Source of the DNA: Seiridium cupressi
Taxonomy: Eukaryota > Ascomycota > Sordariomycetes > Amphisphaeriales > Sporocadaceae
Assembly (NCBI GenBank): GCA_036674765.1
Contig: JARVKI010000046.1
Span: 124,001-188,000 of the forward strand
Length of the DNA: 64,000 nt
Reading direction: 5' to 3'
Shown: positions 34,311-45,608 of the stretch, one piece after another
How positions within the stretch are numbered: the stretch's first letter is position 1
How the letters are laid out: each line of letters starts with the position of its first letter
Notes under the pieces: generated by a model
What the model saw: only the letters and a program-made list of their open reading frames with translations
Told to the model about the DNA's origin: nothing
Database searches by the model: none
Translations under genes and position numbers: made by a program

Positions 34311-35579
34311 AATACTGTGCCTAAGTTCATCGTCGGGCGTTTCCTTGTATACACAGCAGTTGGATTTCTCGAGAACGTGGTTCCCACCTACCAATCTGAA
34401 ATCGTTCCTGCGCCTCTTCGCGCCTTCCTTGTTGGCTCCCTGATCGCTGGTATCATCAATCAATCCATGGCCTCGAACATTGACAATTCAGGCTGGCAAA
34501 TAGCCACTGCTTCACAGACTTTGCCAGTAGTTATCATGTGTTTCTCGTACTTCACGCCGAATTCGCCAAGATGGCTCGTCTTCAATGACCGAGATGATGA
34601 GGCTCTCGCTGTATTAAAGAAGCTTAGAACCAAGAGGAACGTTAATATTGGCGTCTCTGAGCTAGAGATTGCCTCAATGAGGGAGGATGGTCACATAGGA
34701 AGACAGACAAAGGGCTCTTGGGCAGATCTAATCAAAGGCAACAATAGGAGACGCCTTGCGTAAGTACAAACCACTAATCAGGAAGTGGAAGGGCGGAAAG
34801 TGCTTTACTAACAAGCGTGTAGTATCGCTTGCGGTATAATGTTGTTCCAACAGTTGACTGGGATCACCTTCAGCAGCTCCTACGGTCCTACGTTTTATAA
34901 ATCCGTAGGCCTGGGAGCAAATGCCTATACCCATGCTTTAAGCCCACCTGTAATAATAATTCCAATCAGAGAACACTGAATAAACTGTGGATAGGTTATT
35001 AACAACGCTGTTTTCGTGGTGACTGCTCCGGCGGCTATGATCCTCATAGATAAGTTCGATCACCGTATACTCAGCTTCAACGGCGGCTAGACTCAAGGAG
35101 CATTTATAGTTTCCCTTGCTACCCTTGGCATGAAGTCTCACTAAACTGCGAGTGACAGCAATGGCGTCGTAGCTGGGATGATTATTTACAATGCCATTCT
35201 CCATATGGCATTGGGTCCCGGTGCGTACATCACAGCAGCAGAGATTGGCACTCGGGCTCTCCGTGAGAAGACCACGGCAACACCTACTGCAGTCAACGTA
35301 GTTGCCGGCTTTGTAGTAGTTTTCGTCACACCGTATCTGCTTGTCTCGATCGGAGCGGGCCTGGGCTATATCTGGGGAGGGTTTGCTTTTCTCTGCTCCA
35401 TATGGGTCTGGTTCTTCTTACCCGAGCTTAAAGGGGTGGAAAGATCCCACACAAGCAAGTCGACAACGCTGCAGAGCCCGTGGAAGAGGATGTCGAGGAT
35501 TCGAGAAGAGCTTGAATGTTCACAAGGATTCAAGTTAATTCATTGCCCTTGTGTAGGGCGAGCTCGCGGTAAGCTATAG
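34311..35579 (+). pseudogene. 5'-truncated MFS sugar transporter remnant
   Basis: The homology opens mid-protein at PKFIVGRFLVYTAVGFLENV (around the fourth membrane helix of alpha-glucoside/sugar permeases), so helices 1-3 are missing. It continues with VPTYQSEIVPAPLRAFLVGS and PNSPRWLVFNDRDDEALAVL. An intron (about 34760-34821) leads to ACGIMLFQQLTGITFSSSYG, and another to VINNAVFVVTAPAAM. In-frame stops follow at TAG 35088-35090 and TAA 35142-35144. Coding resumes in the same frame with GVVAGMIIYNAILHMALGPG and IWGGFAFLCSIWVWFFLPEL. Truncation plus two stops makes this a pseudogene. Confidence 0.8.
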
Positions 35580-36589
35580 AAATGTAGACTCATCAAGTAT
35601 AGCAACTGCATATTCAAGTCATAGCCACTCTTCGACAATCTTCCTTCTGAAAATATTCCGTGTAGGGTGTGCATGTATTCTTTTGAAGCCGCGTGGCAGT
35701 TCGCGTTATCTCGTACTACTCGATAAACTGTCTTTTGGAGCACTGTGAGGTATCTGCTTGCCGCCTTGTAATTATGTTCTACTGTGGAGATATTCAGGTC
35801 CTCCCCCGCCGCCGGCTGCTACACGTACTCGGCAGCTCGACCTTCCACACTCTGCGAAGCGTCGGGGCTGTCCCACGGCCTGGGGCCACCTAACACGGTC
35901 TGGACGTCCGGGTCCGGAGGAAGTCATTTTCGGGACGTGAGGACGATAAGGAGCAGAAGGATGTGTTCTGGCCGAGTAAGCCGGCGCATCTCACAGATAA
36001 ATGAGGGAATAACGTGATTTGCCCATGGGGGAGAATATAGAACAGCCAATTTCACTGTGGGCAGATTGTATATGTATTTTACCCCGCCTGCTTGTCTTCA
36101 AGCAGGCATACATGTGTGTAGTCGGGCGAGGCACTGGATCTTGGTCTACACCAGAACAGGTGGACCAGCCAACTCCTGAAATGGCTGAGAACATTGAACG
36201 GTATATCTCCGGGTGTGAGCATCAGTCTATATTTGAACAGTTAGGGCGTGTGGTCAAAGACCTGCTGGTACATATCTAGCCATACAGTTCATTTCACCAT
36301 ATTCATTAGCAATGGAAAGTCTTTGCGCGTGTTGACGGGAGTTGAGATAGAACCAGAAGTCATCTTTAGTGGTACGATAGTATATAATCATCTTCAATTC
36401 CCTGATGTAAAATTCGTGTATTGGCCTCCTGACTGTACTTATATCTTAAACGATAACCGCCTTTGTTTACTTATCCCATACTAATCTTTTTTATGCTACT
36501 CTTTCTGATGCAGGTCTCGTCTTGTTTCTATGATGGCTAGACTGTGGAATAATCTCTATGCGTCGCAGTATGTTGCTCTCCAACATAGA
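35580..36589. other. Gene-poor interval
   Basis: About 1 kb with only short frames. AT-leaning toward 36300-36500. No gene seen. Confidence 0.45.
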
Positions 36590-37471
36590 CTACAGATGTT
36601 CTGGCGATTCGTAAAACGTGTCGTTCGACGACACACTCGCTGGAGATTGTGCGGGAACGTCCTTATCAGCATCCAGTTTCCGGCCGTTCTCCGGCCCCGA
36701 GGAACCGAAGTCCAGGCTTTTCAATGCATGCTTGCGGCGCAGCAGCTTGGGCTTCACGGAGAACAGATTGCCCACGCTGAACCCATGATCTCGATAGATA
36801 CTTTGTCCAGGTTTATAATAACTGACCCACAGCCTCATCCGGTGCTGGTTGCCTCCAAGCATTCCCATCAACCTACTCAGCATGGTATTAGACATGTCGT
36901 CGTCATCGTCCTGGTAGAGCGCATCGATGTGGTCAATCAGCACCACCAATCCATCGCCAATCAGAACGAGGAGATGGCTGATGCCATCGAGCGCATCTTG
37001 GTAAGTGTTCTTTGTCCCGTCAATGTGCTTGAGATGGGTCAGCAAGGAAGCCTCAAATTGAGCACCCTCCTCATCAGAAAGCGCAGTGACCATCTGATCG
37101 ATCATAGAATACAGCAGCGCAAGGGCGCCGATATCTTTTCCAGTTTCCCGATCATTGATATTGGTGCTCCCCTTGACGAAGGGGTAGCTCCTACAGAAGA
37201 ACGCCACTCGCTTTTTGGGCTCGACAGCCGCCAGCCTCTCGAAGACGGCAAGTGAGACCTTCCAGAAATCATTGTCGATACCTCTGAACTGGCACCAGGC
37301 TGTGTCGGTATGAATCCAGCTCTGAATATTTTTCTTGGCCTTGGAACTGAGTTCGTAGTCGATGTCGTATTTTTGGACATGATGTGGTTTGTATTCAGCG
37401 TACCGGCTATGGGTCCATCTGGCAATGCGTTGGGTCTCCTTCACCAGATCGTCCTTGGTGCAAGATGGCAT
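36590..37471 (-). CDS. Unknown protein, possible P-loop-ATPase relative
   Basis: A single open frame; the first ATG is at 37471 (the frame is open further 5' only from a GTG), giving 293 aa. It resembles uncharacterised fungal proteins. A hydrophobic strand ending in acid (HLLVLIGDGLVVLIDHIDAL) looks like a Walker B strand with following ...DDDDDMSNTML, as in STAND/AAA-type ATPases. No Walker A glycine-rich loop is visible, so either an exon is missing upstream or the domain is degenerate. The C-terminal ~60 residues are basic, then Ser/Pro-rich (KLLRRKHALKSLDF, PAQSPASVSS). Function unknown; a fragment of a larger NTPase is one possibility. Confidence 0.5.
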   Translation of the reverse strand: MPSCTKDDLVKETQRIARWTHSRYAEYKPHHVQKYDIDYELSSKAKKNIQSWIHTDTAWCQFRGIDNDFWKVSLAVFERLAAVEPKKRVAFFCRSYPFVKGSTNINDRETGKDIGALALLYSMIDQMVTALSDEEGAQFEASLLTHLKHIDGTKNTYQDALDGISHLLVLIGDGLVVLIDHIDALYQDDDDDMSNTMLSRLMGMLGGNQHRMRLWVSYYKPGQSIYRDHGFSVGNLFSVKPKLLRRKHALKSLDFGSSGPENGRKLDADKDVPAQSPASVSSNDTFYESPEHL

Positions 37472-38252
37472 GGTTTCGATATCGGCTTGACGATTCGGCA
37501 CGAAATTGCTTGTATTTGGCTCCTCGGGACTTGGTATATGCTACTGTTCGATTGAGCTTGGCTCTTGTAGGACAAGATCAGTCCGGATCTGGTCTCACGG
37601 AATGATGCAAGAACCGGCAAGTTGTAAGCACGGGCGTATACGAGAGAGATCAGTCAAAGGAATGGGACAAAGACCGAACCTGTAAACTATTCCAGGAACG
37701 GCAAAAGTATTCAGTTCTACTCAAAGAAATAGGGATAGCCATACTATGGGCCTTCACACTAATCCAATCACTATGCAAGCTTCATTGGACCCATAGGACC
37801 TTAGCAATGTAGGTTACAGCACCTGTCCAGCGCGGCAATTCCCTCGTCGCAATAGCCCACTTAATGGAACCCCTTAAATGATCAATGCTTACATTTTATT
37901 TGTCGATTTGTGGTACTGTTCATATCATTTGGGCAACAATGTATGTAATGCGTCCAAAAATTGAAAAGGTATCATATCTATCGTCACTAATTCCTAGAAT
38001 CCCTAACACGATGTCGTCGTCCATATCTCTACATGATTTCCAACTCGTTCCCGCGTTCCATTAAAGGTCTTTACACATCCTCATCATTGATAACTCGGCC
38101 ACTGGGGCCATCAAACAAAATTCCACCAACGCCAACATTGCAAAAATTGCATTTTGATCCGATTGCCAAATGCGGCAGGCATCGTCAAAATCAACCAATC
38201 ACAGCTCTCAACTCCACATCGCCTCATTTTCACTTCGTCAGAAGCAGCACCT
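37472..38252. other. Intergenic region
   Basis: About 780 bp between two minus-strand genes; no gene seen. Confidence 0.45.
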
Positions 38253-41200
38253 TTACCGACTCAAGGTGCTCCCTATGCTGCTCCCCACGCTACTCATAGC
38301 CTCGCTCATCTTTTCGCTCACTTTGCTGCCGAAACCGCCCATCCACTGCGGAACCTTAATGCTCATCCTCACTCGCCCTTCTACCACCATGTTGATCAGA
38401 TTGAGCATGGCAAAGGTTGTGGAACCGATAGCTCGGAACACCGCCAGCGCAGCGACAGCCCACATGATGAAGCGAAGGTAGTAGTTGTCTCCTAAGCCAC
38501 TGGATCCATAAGCCTCCGACACAGCCATGGCCAGGATTGCGTTTGCCACCATCCACACAACCACCATGTACGTTCGTACTGACTTGTAGTAGTCTTCCTG
38601 CATTTGGCTTTCAGAGGTAGGGGGCTCGGGAACTTCAACACGGTCGCGTAGATTGCGAAGAGCCTCGTCATAGCCGGAGTCGATATCCAGCTGCTCAGAA
38701 GGCATCTCAAGCTCGACGAGGCCACCTTTGCCAATGGCGCCGCCGAGATCGGTCTTCATCACATTGTCTCCTTTGGTTCCCCATGTTACATCGTGCGTGT
38801 TGCAGAAAGCATAGACTTGCAGCGTGCAGATATAGGACGGAAGAAGCATGAAGTATTGCGCCGATGACGTGAACATGTGCCAAGGGTCCAGGTATATGAA
38901 AGACATGAGGAAGTACATGCCCACGGTCGATCCAACAGAGACCGTCAGATTGGTGAAGACGTTGTTTCCGAGGCTGAGCGTATCCGAAGAAGTAATTTGC
39001 CGTACCACAATGTAAATACAGGCAAATGTGTTGTAAGCCATAATGATTGCGTAAATGATCATGCTGGCTAGGTAGAGCTTCTTAGCACCCTGAGGCCTAT
39101 TGCCCAGCGAAATGATGAACTGCATTGAAATCAAAAGAACGCATGTGTATCGCAAGAGCGTGAAGATGTATAAGCCGACGTGATGACCAAACGGATCCGC
39201 GGAGTCATCAGCGAGACCACCCGCAACGAAGTAGAAGGTGAGGTAGAAGTTAGCCAGGGAGAAATACGTAAACAGGAGCTGCAGAAACTGGTAGAAAAAT
39301 TCGATGTGTAGGAGCACTTTTCTTGCCAGCGTATGGTCAGTCTGCCAGACTTGTTTGAAGTGGACGAGCGAATAGACAGCTGCGAAGAAGGCACCGTTTA
39401 GCCATCGACGACGCTGCGAGATGAATTCCGGGACACTATCTGGCGTGGGTGTTAGTGATCCGTCTAGAGTGAAGAGGTGCGGTGAACTTACCGGGAACAT
39501 CAGTCTCACCAGTGCAGCCTTTGACGTATTTCAGCACCCATCTTTCGTTGCGTTTTGCCACAAGCTCCCAGCACAGAATACGATCCTCAGCTAGGTACAT
39601 ATTCGCGGTAAAGACGTCGGCATGTTGGCCATGCAATGTCTCTCCCTTGAAGTACTGGCTGAGAGGCCCATGTCCTGTTTCATCATTCTGGAGAGCGTGA
39701 TAACGGTATGCACTCAGAGCACCAGGCAACACTGTTATGTATCCGAAGACCGACTCGAGCGGCTTATCCAGAATGTTGGACATTTTGTATTCAAAGTTCT
39801 GCGACGCGACCAGGGGGTTCAGCAGTGAGGATCCCCATTTGCCCTTCATGGCTTTGATTTCACCACAGGCGCCAGCAACGTTGGAGTCTTGGTCGAATGC
39901 TTTCCATAGATGGTATAAGGAGTTACCTCCTGGTTTCGTACCAACGTCGAGTAGAATGCAGACGTTAGGATTGAGCGCTCTACCGAGAGCATTGAAGAAC
40001 CATCTGTGAGAGTTGAGTTTCTTCTGATTCTTCTCTTTCAAGCAGAAGATCATTTGGCAGGGCACGATACCCTTCTCGGCGCCCTTGAATTTCAAGTCGG
40101 CGTCCAGCGAGACTTGTGTCGTGTACTCATACACGTGAGCCTGGACTGCCTTCTGGTTGACATAGTTCTTCGCGATACCATGCTGGTAAACACCCATAGC
40201 AGCAAGCGCATCAAGGGTTCGTGGGTGAATCTTTTCTCTGCCATCTGACACAATGGCGACCACAATCTTCTGCCATCCCTTCTCTCCCCAGGTTCTCGAC
40301 TTGTTTCGACTACAGAAGTGGCTGATGTTCTTCATAACGGCGTGCATTGTTCTCGTGAAGCCAATCTCGTCCTCGTTGTACATGGTGACACAGATGAACA
40401 GCTCAGTCTCTCGCGCTGTCTTTCCAACGTTTTGTCGCAATTTGTACCCCTTCTCAACAAAATCATCCGGATCGCATGTCACAGCCGTGTACCTCATGTG
40501 AGTGAACTCGATTTCATCTCTGCGGGGCAGGAAGCTGTACAGAATAGTGGGAATCTTGCATTCGAGAACCAGCTCGCCGTTGATGAGCTGTACAGCTTTC
40601 TTTGCCATTTGAGGTGCACGAGCGCCGCGACGCTCTTGCATGCCGTCAGGCGCGGGTCCATAGAGGTCTGACTTTTCATCGTAGGGTGTCTCCGGCTCCT
40701 CGCTAAGGGTGACTTGCGATTGAGCTCTGTAAGAGTTTCGATGATTGCCCATATCGCCATCAAGTCCGAAAACATCGTCATTGTCGGGATCTAAGGGGAT
40801 ATTGACCGTAGCATCATCTGCCATGAAGGCTGAGTTCCGAGCTGACCCTGAGAACAAAGGTGCTGGCGGTAAGGGTCGGCGCGGGCTTCCACCGTATTGT
40901 GATGATGGGGTTCCTGGTCGAGGGCTGCCGTTAATATCTGCTGGCTCATACGGGATGTTGTGAGATGGCGGTCGTCGGTAGTCCGACTGGGCGGACATTC
41001 TTGACCATGGCCGCGTTGGCGACGGACTCTCCCGTGGCTGGTAGTAGGACGAAGTCGGCGGAGGTATGTGAGGAGGGTCTAGAATCGAGGATTCGAGGGA
41101 ATTGACTGATGGTTGGTACGATCTGCGTGGGGTCGGTCGGATACTATTTGTTTCATTGTGTAAGTTATCTTGGCTGGAATTCTTGCCTTCCTGTGTGGTG

Positions 41201-41718
41201 GAATTGAGGCCACTTGATGCCTTGGTGGTATTGTGAAGAGAACTTCTCTTCGGTGATGGGCCTTCAGGTATGGTGGGCAGAGTCTGTAGAATCTCTGCTT
41301 GAGTGACCTTCGGAGGCTTCTTCTTCTGCAGCTTTACAGTAGAAGTACGTTGCACCTTGACAACAGGTTTGCGTTTTGGTGAGTCAGGTTCGGTAGAGGG
41401 CGGCTCTGCAAAGGAGATAGTTTTGGGGGTTGGCCCATCTTCCTGCTTCCTGAGCTCCTCGAAATAATCAGGTGTCGAAATTTTGGGTGACTCGATACAG
41501 TCCTTTTGCGCCACCTGTTGGGTCTCCTTCTCCTTTCGCAACGAAAGTGGAGGTGGCACAAGACTCTTAGAAGACGGGGATGCAACTGCTGGGAGTACAT
41601 ACGGTCGCGACTCAGGCAGTGGCTCTTCCATGGATGTCAGTAATCTGACGGCGGCCGAGTTGCGGCTAGAAGGATGATCATTGTCATCATCGTAGTAGTC
41701 CGGTGGTCGGTGGTCCAT
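38253..41718 (-). CDS. Chitin synthase (division 1, probably class III)
   Basis: A membrane glycosyltransferase (GT2) that polymerises UDP-GlcNAc into chitin at the plasma membrane. Exons 39492-41718 and 38253-39439 join across a 52-nt intron with a CACTAACA branch, giving 1137 aa. Residues 1-~365 are hydrophilic, Pro/Ser-rich and disordered-looking. The Chitin_synth_1N and catalytic domains follow from about residue 370 ([20 protein letters not shown]). Catalytic signatures are [13 protein letters not shown] (about residue 711) and [10 protein letters not shown] (about residue 750). Several membrane helices follow to the C-terminus ([35 protein letters not shown]). The [17 protein letters not shown] and [19 protein letters not shown] blocks are division-1 hallmarks; class III is my reading by memory. 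The N-terminal tail is longer than the ~900-aa class norm. Confidence 0.92.
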
Positions 41719-43236
41719 GGTGAGGATTCGTGGTCAGCAAGAATGCTGAACAAGCTCTGTGGGAGACACCAGTACGAAGCGCAGTAAAGAATACAAGAAG
41801 GGCGTTGATCGAGTATGCAATCGCTTTGCGACCAGTATATGGCAGCTCGGGTTAATCGAATCCCTAGTCTCGACAGTTGGTTCTTGCCAATTGGGCCTGG
41901 TGGTTGGTAGACGAACAGAAATACGCCAAGTCACAAGAATATGTCGTAGATGGAGAAGATGCTGGGCTATCATGTCTTCCACTCAGTCGCATGATAAGGT
42001 AGTGGGGGAGCTCCGTCGCATCGCAGATGCACTTTGTTTGCGGGCGCCTCGCTGCTGTTGACCCGGCAACGGTCGCCGGGTTATTTTTGACATGGAGCAC
42101 AGATCAGCGGTCCACTAGCTAGCGCCTAACTAACCCCAGACTCCGTAGCTGCCGCAGTTTCACGCCAGCATGCGCGCTAATCCACATATCCAATGGTTCT
42201 TCTCAGGCACAACCTAAACCACGGCTTTGGCTTGAGATGTGCCTGGTTCCGGGGCTCAATTCTCGTATTGTGTGTTCGCTTCTAAGACACTTTGAATCCA
42301 AATATCCACAGCTGCATGCAATATGTTCAAAACATATGCTGCTGGCTGTCGGCGATTCTGTATTCGCATTCAAGGAAAGATTGTGCTAATGTTTACCTGT
42401 TTCGTCTTGAAGACCCACAACTACCAACCAGTACACGTACACGGCCGGCTCAACCAAGAACCTTCCAGTGCTCACGGGTACGGGATGGCGGATCGCCGTT
42501 CTGTCCGGCGCACAAATTTCCATCAACACCCTCCTTAGACCTGGCAGTCTCGCTCTGGCTGCGTGTGTTCTACAGCCCAAGTTGAATCGCATTCATATGA
42601 GGCGTCATGTTTGACGGCTGTGTTATCTTGGCAGATACATCCGAAATTATGTTGCCTAATGTCGACTCCCGGTTGCGGGTGATATGGCAGCCAGCTCATC
42701 CAGAGAGTGTTTTTACTAAATTTCTCCTGTTTTTTTTTTTTTGTTTTTTTTTCCTTTTTCAACTTTGTCTTCTTCTTGGTTTTGGTTCCCGGTGTGGCAC
42801 AAACACTCAGAACATAACGTGAAGTAATCCTATCAGCGATACTAACCGTACCTGACTTGTAATAGGTTAGTAAGAGGGTCGTCGTCCCCATTTTGAAGAT
42901 AAAACTCAAATGAACAAGCATAGGCATTATAATCTAATTTCGTATGGTCATATGTCATGTTGAAAAGGAAACTACCCGAATCAACATCACACAAACACGC
43001 ATCTACACCAAGCAAAACCCAAGCGTGCTTTTCTTTAGGCAGTGCTGAAAAATGCCCATTTATGGCCATTTACAATCCAGTGAACAGGATATAGTATGTC
43101 AAATACCCACAAGACAAGGTTTACTGAGTTCTAGCAGCAATTTACAACGAGCTGATAGACCCGATTCATTCGCGAAAAATTGGGGCATCCTAAATATATC
43201 CAATCGATACTGACATTAATTAGATGTCTGGGCTTC
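41719..43236. promoter_or_regulatory. Chitin synthase 5' region
   Basis: About 1.5 kb upstream of the chitin synthase ATG, also holding the 3' flank of the ABC gene. A T-rich tract with two long T runs lies at about 42727-42760. No gene supported; open frames here are short and non-homologous to anything I recognise. Confidence 0.35.
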
Positions 43237-45195
43237 TCATGACATCCCCCAGATCTCCCGCCACCCTTTTTCATCCCTTCCTAGGGGGCCTCTAGATTTG
43301 CCAAATCTTGCCTTGTCTCCGGAATTTGCTTCCGGGAGACACAGCCACTCCCTGACGCAATTCGGTATTTCCTCTCTCACATGACTGATGCATATCAACG
43401 CTTGGTTGTCGTTCAACCCACCCACTTTTACATTACCGTTCTTCGACGCCTCACTCTCAACTATGACTTCCGATCCATCCTCTTTCGCCAAATATGTCTT
43501 GGCCTCTCCATGCTCCAGGAAAAGAAGACAGCGATTTCGTACGCCATCGTCCATACCACTGCATGCTTCGTCCAAGACCACGATGTCGGGATTCTTAATG
43601 ATGGCACGAAGGAAAAGGGTGACGCGTTGTGCCGAGAAAGAGAGCTCGCCAAACATGTAATGGTCACCCCATTTCAAGTCAGGCTGGGCATGTGATCCAT
43701 ATGTAGCTGAGTAGGCCGGGTTGAGTTCAGGTTCGAACCAGTTGAGTACAGCGTCCACTTTCTCTTTGCTGTCAGAGGTAAGGGATGCCTTGGTGCGAAA
43801 GGTATTAGCCCAGGCGTTTTCGAGGACCTGCCGAACGGTCAGACTGCGAGGCATGAGTTGATGGATTTCGGGACTCGAATGCCCGATGCGAGCCTGGATA
43901 TCCCAGATGGTCAGCGGGAGGGTACCAGAGCCTGGTTCTGGCAGTCGACTCTTGCCAAAAAGCCTGATAGGCAAAGAGTATGTCTGAGGGTGATCAGAAC
44001 AGATGAGGGACAGAATTGTGGTCTTTCCGGACCCATTTGGTCCAAAGATGCCCCAGCGTTCGCCTCTCCTGACAGTCCAGAGGAGACCGGTCTTCTCTTC
44101 TCCATTGACCTGCTGCTTCCAGTTGCCCAAAGCTATTTTGCCGCGATATTGAACTTGGCAGCCATCCATCTCTACCAAGGGATCTCCTAGTGATTGAGGC
44201 GGCTCAGAGGTTTGGCTTGAATGTTTTTCCGTTTCTGTGCTGTCTTCGCCCATTAATGGGCTGCCCTCGATGCCATTTGGCGTAAGCTCTCGACCCATTT
44301 GGACAAGATTATGTACCGCGAGCTTCTCGTCCTCCTTCAAAGTACCATTCCAAATACCATTGACATACTGCCGTAGTTTGTCAAGAACCTCATCCTTCTC
44401 GCCGAGAGCCCCGACCTGACAATCACTCCTCAAATAAACTAGATGTGTAATCCAATCCGGTATTGGGTCTTGTGGCCTGGCACTTAATACTAGACGTGGG
44501 CTCGCCACATTTGCCAACCCATGAAGAAGCAGGCTCAAACCAGCGACGGTCGGCGGATCAAGGCCCATGAATGGCTCGTCGAGCAGCAACACCTCGGGCG
44601 AAGTGAGCAGAGCTCTAGCAATTCTGGCTCGTCTACCCTGACCATTACTCAGGAAAGCCACAGGCAAGTCCAAAAGCTGGGATAGCCTGAGGTCTTTGAC
44701 CACTCGGTCAAACAAAGCAGCATCGATGGCCTGGTCATCCTGCTTCAGGGCGTTCAGCTCGGTGTTGCCGAGTAAGAAGTCGCGGACGGAGAAGTCCGTG
44801 ATCTCCCGCTTGGACTCGTACCGTGCTGACAGGTATGCTGCAGCAGTCGAGCCACTAGACGGGCCTTCATTGCTGAATCCGACATACTGAATTGCCCGGT
44901 TCGGGACTCGCAGCTTATGCGGCACCGCTTCCGTAGATAGATACGGGAAGCTCCGTGCTGTGGGTGGGAAACATAGATGCTGCCCTCTTAAGAGCTGCAA
45001 GAACGTCGTCTTCCCACTCAAAGAAGGGCCGATTACAGACCAATGCGTTGGCGGGTCGGTTGCTGAGGGCAGGCTGAAGTCCAAGTTGGAGAACAACGCT
45101 GGATTGGGTTGTATAGACGATGCATTGGGGTGATGTCGATAGAATGAGCCATTGGCGATGCGAATTACCGGAGGACGGGCTAATGGAGGTCGCAT
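43237..45195 (-). CDS. Soluble ABC protein with two ATPase domains (YDR061W-like)
   Basis: A single-exon 652-aa protein with tandem nucleotide-binding domains and no membrane-spanning region. It resembles the ModF-like fungal proteins typified by yeast YDR061W, a mitochondrial-associated protein of unclear role. Domain 1: Walker A GPSLSGKTT (residues 56-64), signature LSNGQGRRARIARALL, Walker B EVLLLDEPFMGLDP. Domain 2: Walker A GPNGSGKTT (about residue 385), signature region GELSFSAQRVTLFLRAI, Walker B DIVVLDEACSGMDD, and switch His in ALICISHVREE. The second signature lacks the Gly of LSGGQ, so asymmetry between the sites is likely. Translation probably starts at ATG 45195. A 413-bp gap separates it from divergent UMP1. 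Confidence 0.85.
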   Translation of the reverse strand: MRPPLARPPVIRIANGSFYRHHPNASSIQPNPALFSNLDFSLPSATDPPTHWSVIGPSLSGKTTFLQLLRGQHLCFPPTARSFPYLSTEAVPHKLRVPNRAIQYVGFSNEGPSSGSTAAAYLSARYESKREITDFSVRDFLLGNTELNALKQDDQAIDAALFDRVVKDLRLSQLLDLPVAFLSNGQGRRARIARALLTSPEVLLLDEPFMGLDPPTVAGLSLLLHGLANVASPRLVLSARPQDPIPDWITHLVYLRSDCQVGALGEKDEVLDKLRQYVNGIWNGTLKEDEKLAVHNLVQMGRELTPNGIEGSPLMGEDSTETEKHSSQTSEPPQSLGDPLVEMDGCQVQYRGKIALGNWKQQVNGEEKTGLLWTVRRGERWGIFGPNGSGKTTILSLICSDHPQTYSLPIRLFGKSRLPEPGSGTLPLTIWDIQARIGHSSPEIHQLMPRSLTVRQVLENAWANTFRTKASLTSDSKEKVDAVLNWFEPELNPAYSATYGSHAQPDLKWGDHYMFGELSFSAQRVTLFLRAIIKNPDIVVLDEACSGMDDGVRNRCLLFLEHGEAKTYLAKEDGSEVIVESEASKNGNVKVGGLNDNQALICISHVREEIPNCVREWLCLPEANSGDKARFGKSRGPLGRDEKGWREIWGMS

Positions 45196-45608
45196 GATGC
45201 CAATTGAAACATCTCAATGCCACCACAGGTTCCCGACTACTATGATTCCTCGCAGTCGGGTATCCAGTGACTCTTTACATATGTTACAGAAGTTCGTAAT
45301 ATCGTGCCGGCGACGGCGCAGGACGGGGATAACCGGGGTTTAGTTAGGAGGCTGATGCATCTATTATGCAGCTTCCATGAGTTATGCACGGATCAGGTAA
45401 GGCTCCAGGGCGTTCGTGTTCAGCTTGGAGCCTTCCGGGCCAGGTGCGTTTGGAGCTTCCAGCAGCTCTACCATCATCATCAAACACTTCACCACTGCCA
45501 TCAATCCACATCTTTCCTCAGTAACCTAATCTAGAGTCGCAGAAGAACAACAGCTCATCGACCAACCAAAACAAAAACAAAAAAAGTCAGCTTCACAAAT
45601 CTGCCAAG
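45196..45608. promoter_or_regulatory. Bidirectional promoter of ABC gene and UMP1
   Basis: 413 bp between divergent starts. The UMP1 side ends in an A-rich leader (CAAAACAAAAACAAAAAAAG) just before the ATG. Specific factor sites are not evident. Confidence 0.4.

Noticed and set aside
36530..37255. 241-codon plus-strand frame opposite the unknown minus-strand gene
   Set aside because: Its translation is His/Gln-rich without domain features, whereas the minus strand shows a coherent protein-like sequence.
39482..41677. Several plus-strand frames opposite the chitin synthase gene
   Set aside because: Antisense shadows of a well-conserved enzyme.
42727..42760. T-rich tract as a transposon poly-A tail
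   Set aside because: No target-site duplication or reverse-transcriptase coding nearby; looks like an ordinary homopolymer.
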